From Streptomyces sp. NBC_00536 (GTDB lineage: Bacteria; Actinomycetota; Actinomycetes; Streptomycetales; Streptomycetaceae): a stretch of DNA of 64,000 bases. Made by a program: the position numbers and the translations under genes. This document shows positions 58,237 to 64,000 of this stretch, piece by piece (positions within the stretch are counted from its first letter, which is position 1; each line of letters starts with the position of its first letter). The notes below the pieces were generated by a model. That model made no database searches. It worked only from the letters and a program-made list of their open reading frames with translations, and had not been told where the DNA came from. The stretch is taken from positions 6,262,001 through 6,326,000 of the forward strand of contig NZ_CP107819.1 in the NCBI RefSeq assembly GCF_036346295.1, given 5' to 3'.

Positions 58237-59441
58237 TGACGTATTCCGCACAGCAGAACTGGCAGGAGCCGGAACTGCTGGACCTCTCCGGCGCGCCCGT
58301 TCCGCAGTACGGCACCGGCTCCCTCGCCGATCTGCTGCCGACCCTCGCGGCGGGCCAGGGCGTCCCCGGTCTCACCGCGGGCATCGCCGAGCTGACCCCG
58401 GCCGACCGGAACTGCGTGTTCCTGATCGACGGGCTCGGCTGGGAGCAGATCAAGGCCCACCCGGCCGAGGCCCCGTTCCTGACCTCCCTGCTCGGCAGCT
58501 CGCGCGGCGGCACCGGCCGCCCCATCACCGCGGGCTTCCCGGCGACCACCGCCACCTCGCTGGCCTCCGTCGGCACCGGCCTGCCGCCCGCCCTGCACGG
58601 CCTGCCCGGCTACGCCGTCCGCAACCCGGCGAGCGGCGAGCTGATGAACCAGTTGCGCTGGAAGCCCTGGACCCAGCCGAAGACCTGGCAGCCCTACCCG
58701 ACCGTCTTCCAGCTGGCCGACGCCGCCGGGGTCGCCACCTCGCAGGTGTCCTCCCCGGACTTCCAGCACACCCCGCTCACCAAGATCGCGCTGAGCGGCG
58801 GCAGCTTCCACGGCCGGATCACAGGCGAGGACCGGATGGACCTCGCGGCCCTGCGCCTCGCCGCCGGGGACCGCTCGCTCGTCTACACCTACTACAGCGA
58901 GCTGGACGGCGCCGGTCACCGCTTCGGCGTCGACTCCGACGCCTGGCGCGGCCAGCTGATGTACGTCGACCGGCTCGTCCAGCGCCTCGCCGAGCAGCTC
59001 CCGCCGCGCTCCGCGCTCTACGTCACCGCCGACCACGGCATGGTCGACATCCCCTTCGACGAGGACGCGCGGATCGACTTCGACGAGGACTGGGAGCTGG
59101 GCGCGGGCGTGGCCCTGCTGGGCGGCGAGGGCCGGGCCCGGCACGTGTACGCCGTCCCGGGCGCGCAGGCCGACGTACTCACCGTGTGGCGCGAGGTGCT
59201 CGGCGACCGGTTCTGGATCGCGAGCCGTGAGGAAGCGCTGGAACTCGGCTGGTTCGGGGCTCCCGGCGTCTGTGACGAGCGGGTGCTCGGCCGGATCGGG
59301 GACGTCGTCGCCGCCGCCCACGCGCAGGTCGCGATCACGGCCTCGCGGACCGAGCCGAACGAGTCCGCGCTCGCCGGCATGCACGGTTCGATGACCGCGG
59401 CCGAGCAGCTCGTCCCGCTGCTGGAGATCCGCTCCTCCTAG
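58236..59441 (+). CDS. Alkaline phosphatase/nucleotide pyrophosphatase-superfamily hydrolase
   Basis: Protein of 401 residues, ATG overlapping the previous TGA. Metal site motifs: FLIDGLGWEQI (Asp), GFPATTATSLAS (nucleophile Thr), YYSELDGAGHRFG (Asp/His) and VTADHGMVDIP (Asp/His), with a distal His in MHGSMTAAE. These fit the PF01663 type I phosphodiesterase/pyrophosphatase family. No signal peptide, so probably cytoplasmic. Substrate unknown. Confidence 0.9.
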   Translation: MTYSAQQNWQEPELLDLSGAPVPQYGTGSLADLLPTLAAGQGVPGLTAGIAELTPADRNCVFLIDGLGWEQIKAHPAEAPFLTSLLGSSRGGTGRPITAGFPATTATSLASVGTGLPPALHGLPGYAVRNPASGELMNQLRWKPWTQPKTWQPYPTVFQLADAAGVATSQVSSPDFQHTPLTKIALSGGSFHGRITGEDRMDLAALRLAAGDRSLVYTYYSELDGAGHRFGVDSDAWRGQLMYVDRLVQRLAEQLPPRSALYVTADHGMVDIPFDEDARIDFDEDWELGAGVALLGGEGRARHVYAVPGAQADVLTVWREVLGDRFWIASREEALELGWFGAPGVCDERVLGRIGDVVAAAHAQVAITASRTEPNESALAGMHGSMTAAEQLVPLLEIRSS

Positions 59442-59509
59442 CGGCCCCCGCAGCCCCTCCCGTCCCGCCTCCTCCCCGCCTTCCCACCCCGAAAGGTCCC
59501 GTACTTCCC

Positions 59510-60160
59510 ATGCCCGAGCTGGCGTTTTTCTCCGGAACCATGGACTGCGGGAAGAGCACGCTGGCGCTCCAGATCGCCCACAACCGCGACGCCCGGGGGC
59601 TCCAGGGCGTGATCTTCACCCGGGACGACCGGGCGGGCGAGGGCAAGCTGTCCTCGCGGCTGGGCCTGGTGACGGAGGCGGTCGAGGCACCGCAGGACAT
59701 GGACCTGTACGCGTACCTGGTCGCCGTGATCTCCAAGGGCGGCCGGGCGGACTACGTGATCGTGGACGAGGCCCAGTTCCTGACCCCCGACCAGATCGAC
59801 CAGCTCGCCCGGATCGTGGACGACCTCGGCCTGGACGTCTTCGCCTTCGGCATCACCACGGACTTCCGCACCAAGCTCTTCCCCGGCTCGCAGCGGCTGA
59901 TCGAGCTGGCGGACCGGATCGAGCAGCTCCAGGTGGAGGCCCTGTGCTGGTGCGGGGCCCGCGCCACGCACAACGCCCGCACGGTGGGCGGGGAGATGGT
60001 CGTCGAAGGCGCCCAGGTGGTCGTCGGAGACGTGAACCGCCCCGCGGAGGAGATCGGCTACGAGGTCCTCTGCCGCCGCCACCACCGCCGCCGCATGACC
60101 TCGGCCGCCGCCCACGCGAGCCCCCTCTCCCCGGACGTCCTCCCGGTCAACCACGCCTGA
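59510..60160 (+). CDS. tdk: Thymidine kinase
   Basis: Type II thymidine kinase of 216 residues. P-loop GTMDCGKST at residues 9-17, Walker B VDEAQFL with the catalytic Glu, lasso and zinc-binding cysteines (LCWCGARATH, CRRHH). Salvages thymidine to dTMP. Preceded by GAAAGG. Position matches SCO5845 of S. coelicolor. Confidence 0.97.
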   Translation: MPELAFFSGTMDCGKSTLALQIAHNRDARGLQGVIFTRDDRAGEGKLSSRLGLVTEAVEAPQDMDLYAYLVAVISKGGRADYVIVDEAQFLTPDQIDQLARIVDDLGLDVFAFGITTDFRTKLFPGSQRLIELADRIEQLQVEALCWCGARATHNARTVGGEMVVEGAQVVVGDVNRPAEEIGYEVLCRRHHRRRMTSAAAHASPLSPDVLPVNHA

Positions 60161-60173
60161 CCGTTCGGGCTCC

Positions 60174-61616
60174 TCAGGGGAGGGAGGGGGGAGTCGGCAC
60201 GCCCAGGTGGCGCAGGGCCGAGCGGGCGGCGTGGTAGCCGCACATGCCGTGGACGCCGGGCCCCGGCGGGGTCGCGGCGGAGCACAGGAAGACTCCTGGT
60301 ATTCCGGTGCTGTAGGGGTCCAGCGCGACGCGCGGGCGCCGCATCATCTGGGAGAGGGTGTTGGCGCCGGTGAGGATGTCGCCGCCGATGTAGTTGGCGT
60401 TGTACGCCTCCAGCTGTCCGGCGGACGTGGTCGCGCGGGCGACCACGCGCTCGCGCACCCCCGGCGCGAACCGCTCCAGCTGGCCGAGCACGGCTTCGGT
60501 GGCGTCGCCGGTGTAGCCGTGCGGGACGTGCGCGTAGGCCCAGAGGGGGTGGACGTCGCCTGCTGAACGGACCGGGTCGGCGAGGTACTGCTGCCCGACG
60601 AGGACGAAGGGGCGCTCCGGCATGCGGCCGCGCGCGACGGTCCGCTCGGCGTGGGCCACCTCCTCCAGCGTGCCGCCCAGGTGTACGGTCCCGGCGCGCC
60701 GGCAGGCCTCGTCGCGCCACGGCACCCCGCCCGCGACGGCCAGGTCGACCTTGAACGCCGCCGGCCCGTGGCTCCAGCGCGCGTAGGCGCACCGGGTGCG
60801 CGCGGGCAGCCGGTCGCCGCACAGCGCGAGAGCGGCACGCGGTGCCACGTTCAGCAACGTGACGCGGCTGGGCGGGAGTTCGGCGAGGGAGCGGATCCGT
60901 ACGCCGGTCTCCACCGTGCCGCCGAGTTCGGTGAGGCGTGCCGCCAGGGCGTTGGTGACGGCCTGGGACCCGCCGTGTGCGACGGGCCAGCCGTGCCGGT
61001 GTCCGGCCGCGACGAGCATGAGGGCGATGGCGGCGCTGCCGGGCGCGGTCAGGGGCTGCAGCGCGTGCGCGGCCACACCGGCGAACAGGGCGCGGGCCCC
61101 GGGAGTGTGCCAGCGGTCCGCGACGGCGGTCGCGGCGCGCAGGGCGCGGAGCCCGAAGCGGGCCAGGGGGAGCGGGTGGCGGGGCAGGTGGAGCGGGGGG
61201 CCCATCAGCTCGGCGGCCAGGGCATCGTAGTCGTGCGCCAGCGGTGCGAAGAGCTGCCGCCACGCGTCGCCGTCCGCGCCGAGGCCGCGTACGGTCTCGT
61301 CCAGCGAACGCCGCAGCACCGCCGCGGGGCCCCGGTCGAGCGGATGGGCCAGGTCGATCTCGGGCCAGGCCCACGTCAGGCCGTGCCGCTCCAGCGCGAG
61401 CGAGCGCAGGAAGGGCGAGGCCACGGCCATGGGGTGGACGGCGGCACAGTGGTCGTGGAGCAGGCCGGGCAGGGTCAGCTCGCTGGTGCGGGTGCCGCCG
61501 CCGATGGTCTCGGCCGCCTCCAGCACGGTGACCGAGAGCCCGCGCTGGGCCAGGGCGACGGCGGCGGCCAGCCCGTTCGGGCCGGCCCCCACCACGATCG
61601 CGTCCAGGGCCGTCAC
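60174..61616 (-). CDS. FAD-dependent phytoene desaturase-like oxidoreductase
   Basis: Protein of 480 residues from GTG 61616 overlapping the stop of the S53 peptidase gene. The Rossmann dinucleotide motif VVGAGPNGLAAAVALAQRG starts the protein, and the C-terminal FAD signature GPGVHGMCGYHAARSAL ends it, as in crtI-like/PDH proteins. No carotenoid gene is adjacent. It may oxidise an isoprenoid or another lipophilic substrate. Its co-translation with a secreted peptidase gene is odd. Confidence 0.88.
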   Translation of the reverse strand: MTALDAIVVGAGPNGLAAAVALAQRGLSVTVLEAAETIGGGTRTSELTLPGLLHDHCAAVHPMAVASPFLRSLALERHGLTWAWPEIDLAHPLDRGPAAVLRRSLDETVRGLGADGDAWRQLFAPLAHDYDALAAELMGPPLHLPRHPLPLARFGLRALRAATAVADRWHTPGARALFAGVAAHALQPLTAPGSAAIALMLVAAGHRHGWPVAHGGSQAVTNALAARLTELGGTVETGVRIRSLAELPPSRVTLLNVAPRAALALCGDRLPARTRCAYARWSHGPAAFKVDLAVAGGVPWRDEACRRAGTVHLGGTLEEVAHAERTVARGRMPERPFVLVGQQYLADPVRSAGDVHPLWAYAHVPHGYTGDATEAVLGQLERFAPGVRERVVARATTSAGQLEAYNANYIGGDILTGANTLSQMMRRPRVALDPYSTGIPGVFLCSAATPPGPGVHGMCGYHAARSALRHLGVPTPPSLP

Positions 61617-63619
61617 GGGCGTCCACCGGTGCGCCGGAACCGCTGGAGGTAGGCGGGCGAGGGCGAACCGAGTCCGGTGGCGTAGTCGTAGCCGGGGCTC
61701 GCGTGCAGGCCGTAGTCGCGGCCCAGGGCGTACAGGACGTAGCGCTGCGTCTCGTCGTCCGAAGGCCCGTAGTCGCGCACGGCGGTGAGGGGGCCGGGGC
61801 CGGCCGCCGGCGGCTGGTCCGTGACGTCGCGGAAGGCGGCCGTGCCACCGAGGGAGTACAGCAGCGGGTTGGCGAAGCCGAGGGGGTGGCCGGTCTCCTG
61901 CTGGGCGTCCGCCTGCAGCGCGGCGAAGGCGGGGGCGGCGGCGGAGGTGCCGCCGAAGCCCACGAGCTGGAACGTTCCGGCGTCGGTCAGTCCGACCAGG
62001 ACGGGCAGGGCGCCGTCGCCCTCCATGGACACGTCGGGGGTGGCCCTGCGGGCCGGCTTGCCCGCGGCCGGGGCGGGGACGCGGCCGTGCTGGTACCACG
62101 GCTCGGGGGAGTCGCCGAGCCCACCGCCGCCGCCGAAGGCGAAGACCCCGGGGACGGGGCCCCAGGCCCGCGCGGCGCCGGCGCCGGTGAGGACCGACAG
62201 CTCGTCGCCCATGCTGGTCTCCCAGGCGTAGTCGCCGTGCTCGTCCAGGGCCAGGGTGGTGCCTCCGACGGAGGTCACCCAGGGCGAGCCGCTGGGGAAG
62301 TCCGCCTGGGCCGCGGTGGTCTTCGCGTCGCAGTTGACTCCGGTCTCGGCCGCACCGGGAGAGGAATCGCCGCAGTCGCCAGCGGCGAAGTAGATGCCGA
62401 TGCCTTCGGCGGCGGCCTGCTGGAACAGCAGGTTCCAGGCATTGACCAGGTCCGGCGTCAGATGTCCGGGCTCGGAATGGACGATCTCCGCCCAGGAGTT
62501 GGAGACGGAGTCGGCCAGATGCCCGTCGATGACGGCGGCCTCGGCATCCATCAGGTCGTCGTCCAGGCAGGAGTTGGCGCCGACGTAGAGCACGTCGGCG
62601 TCGGGCGCGAGGCCGTGGGCCATGTCCACGTCCAGGGCCTGCTCCCCGGCCCAGGACGCGGGCGGTGCGCAGGCGGGGCTCAGGTTCCAGTCCTTCGGCG
62701 TGACCTGCTGGCGGTACTGGCCCAGGCGGAACGGCCGGTCGCCGGTCGCCTTGGCGAACCGGTCCGCGTCGGCGGGCATGGTGGGGGAGCCGTACGCGTC
62801 CACGATGGCGATGGTGGCACCCTTGCCGGTCGCGCCGGCACCTCCCGCGCCGTAGGCCCGGCGGAGTTGCGCGGGGACGTACGGGCAGGGGGAGTAGGCC
62901 GTCGTCCTGCCGTACGCGGGGGGCAGGTCTGCGGCGGGCTTCTGCCCGAAGTGGTCGGAGCAGACGGCGGGCGCACCGGTGGGGGCGTCGGCGGGCGTAC
63001 TGACGGGCCCGGTGGTGCGCGAGGACAGGGGGCGGACCGCCGCGGGCGCGGACAGTCCGGACACGGCGACGATGTCGGCGCCCAGGGCGCCCGGGACGCT
63101 CACGTCGCCGCTGGGAGCGCTGACCGTGCCCCGGGGGGTCCGGTAGCGGTGGACCGGGCTGCCGAGAGCCTGTTGTACGGCCTTCGCCGGGCCGGAGATC
63201 TCCAGGTAGTGCGGGGTGTCCCGGGTGACGGTGAGCCCGGCGCCGGTGAGCCAGCGGGCGAGGGCCCGGTGCTCTTGGGGGCTGAGGTCGAAACGCCGGC
63301 GGTACTGGTCGGGCGTCAGGAAGTGGCGGTAGGAGGGGCTGTGGGGGTCGCTGACGCCCTTGATGAATGCCGCCAGGCCGGCCGGGTCGCGGGAGTCGAG
63401 GTGCAAGCGCGCGGTGAGGCGTTCCTCGGCGGGGACCGGACCGGTGTCGGCCGAGGCGGTGGCGTAGCCGGGGTGCGAGCCGGGCAGGATGTGGCGCTGC
63501 TCGGCGGGGGAATCGGCGTGGGCGGCCGGTCCGGCGAGCGCGGTGCCCAGGAGCGCGGCGCAGACCGCGGCGGCGAGCGTGCGGGGCCGTATGCGGACGT
63601 GCGGGGACGACGGGGACAC
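61613..63619 (-). CDS. Secreted S53 (sedolisin/kumamolisin) serine peptidase
   Basis: Protein of 668 residues from GTG 63619 with AGAAGGG six nt upstream. Signal peptide to about residue 36, pro-kumamolisin domain (residues ~60-210), then the catalytic domain with Glu and Asp in EQALDVDMAHG, the oxyanion Asp in the AAGDCGDSS segment and the nucleophile Ser in GGTSAAAPAFAAL. A calcium site lies near the C-terminus (FRDVTDQ). Acid-active extracellular endopeptidase. Its stop overlaps the GTG of the oxidoreductase gene. Confidence 0.93.
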   Translation of the reverse strand: MSPSSPHVRIRPRTLAAAVCAALLGTALAGPAAHADSPAEQRHILPGSHPGYATASADTGPVPAEERLTARLHLDSRDPAGLAAFIKGVSDPHSPSYRHFLTPDQYRRRFDLSPQEHRALARWLTGAGLTVTRDTPHYLEISGPAKAVQQALGSPVHRYRTPRGTVSAPSGDVSVPGALGADIVAVSGLSAPAAVRPLSSRTTGPVSTPADAPTGAPAVCSDHFGQKPAADLPPAYGRTTAYSPCPYVPAQLRRAYGAGGAGATGKGATIAIVDAYGSPTMPADADRFAKATGDRPFRLGQYRQQVTPKDWNLSPACAPPASWAGEQALDVDMAHGLAPDADVLYVGANSCLDDDLMDAEAAVIDGHLADSVSNSWAEIVHSEPGHLTPDLVNAWNLLFQQAAAEGIGIYFAAGDCGDSSPGAAETGVNCDAKTTAAQADFPSGSPWVTSVGGTTLALDEHGDYAWETSMGDELSVLTGAGAARAWGPVPGVFAFGGGGGLGDSPEPWYQHGRVPAPAAGKPARRATPDVSMEGDGALPVLVGLTDAGTFQLVGFGGTSAAAPAFAALQADAQQETGHPLGFANPLLYSLGGTAAFRDVTDQPPAAGPGPLTAVRDYGPSDDETQRYVLYALGRDYGLHASPGYDYATGLGSPSPAYLQRFRRTGGRP

Positions 63620-63707
63620 GAAATGCCCTTCTGGCAGGCGGACATGGCGGAAGCGTCCCGGACCGCGGGACGTGCGGGGGCCGTATGACACCGGGGTGGG
63701 AGGGGGG

Positions 63708-64000
63708 TCAGGTGCGCAGGACGCGCGCGCGGTGCAGCGTCCCGGAGATGCCGGTGAACCGGAGGTCGAGTCCGAGGCCGTCGCGTTCGGCGTGGATGTG
63801 CAGGTGCGGCTCGCTGGTGTTGCCGGAGTTGCCCACCTCGCCGAGCGGTTGACCGGCGCGCACCCGGTCGCCGACGGCCACCGTCACGCTGCCCGGTCGC
63901 AGATGCGCGAGTTTGACGACTTCACCGCCCGTGTCGATGAACACGTGGTTGCCGTACGGGGGTTCGTAGCGGATCGCGCCGGGCGTCTGGTCGGCGTAGT
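63708..64000 (-). CDS. M23-family peptidase, C-terminal part (5' end outside window)
   Basis: The last 97 residues of an open minus frame running off the right edge. GNSGNTSEPHLHIHAE carries the HxH zinc ligands of LytM/M23 domains; PYGNHVFIDTGG and KLAHLRPGSVTVAVGDRVRAGQPLGEV are the usual beta-sheet framework. The first zinc His and Asp would lie upstream outside the window. Activity cannot be judged. Confidence 0.82.
   Translation of the reverse strand, partial: YADQTPGAIRYEPPYGNHVFIDTGGEVVKLAHLRPGSVTVAVGDRVRAGQPLGEVGNSGNTSEPHLHIHAERDGLGLDLRFTGISGTLHRARVLRT

Overview
The window is high-GC actinobacterial chromosome and almost certainly Streptomyces. It carries hrdB next to whiH, the parE-to-parC block with ptsH downstream, many GTG starts and TGA/GTG overlaps, and a DasR-type operator. 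From about 11 kb rightwards the gene order follows the conserved core around hrdB (SCO5820) to tdk of S. coelicolor. The first 11 kb is accessory.

Region 1 (1-10.9 kb) is the edge of a secondary-metabolite gene cluster whose main body should lie left of base 1. It holds the N-terminal 723 residues of a large P-loop LuxR-family regulator, an AccB-type acyl-CoA carboxylase beta subunit, an agmatinase-family amidinohydrolase, and a C5N cassette: amide synthetase-like enzyme, 5-aminolevulinate synthase and acyl-CoA ligase. A small LuxR/GerE regulator closes the region. Streptomyces makes haem precursors from glutamyl-tRNA, so an ALA synthase points to 2-amino-3-hydroxycyclopentenone (C5N) capping of a polyketide. 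With an amidinohydrolase and a malonyl-CoA-forming subunit beside it, the best guess is a long linear polyene or polyol with an amine tail and a C5N head (ECO-02301-like). The carboxylase gene and the small regulator share an unusual promoter layout: two TAGGGG boxes 21 bp apart, then TTGAATG and a GCCTTCG hairpin at fixed spacing. This suggests one cluster activator.

Region 2 (11-28.9 kb) is core: a DUF4192 protein, a debranching-enzyme-like glycosidase ended by a 225-bp MITE, an NrtR-type Nudix regulator, an ABC ATPase-permease fusion, WhiH, HrdB, a trypsin-like protease, ParE, and an acetate-type symporter pair next to a CitA/CitB-type two-component system.

Region 3 (29-42.3 kb) is a carbohydrate locus, probably for alpha-1,3-glucan or nigeran. 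It has two secreted beta-helix hydrolases of GH87 type with many carbohydrate-binding modules, a LacI regulator, a binding-protein/two-permease importer without its own ATPase, and a cytoplasmic GH13 alpha-glucosidase. CTTGCG-type operators lie before the first hydrolase and before lacI.

Region 4 (42.4-60.2 kb) is core again: two divergent citrate synthase paralogues around an AT-rich palindrome, a CobW GTPase, ParC, an M16 peptidase pair, a cell-wall M23 peptidase behind a c-di-AMP (ydaO) riboswitch, a GntR regulator, HPr with a DasR site, a PatA-like GNAT/ADP-forming acyl-CoA synthetase fusion whose linker is built from a common Streptomyces repeat, DUF5998, a phosphodiesterase-like protein and thymidine kinase.

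Region 5 (60.2-64 kb, minus strand) has a FAD oxidoreductase coupled to a secreted S53 peptidase, and the C-terminus of another M23 peptidase cut by the window edge. I saw no tRNA, rRNA, CRISPR array or complete insertion sequence.
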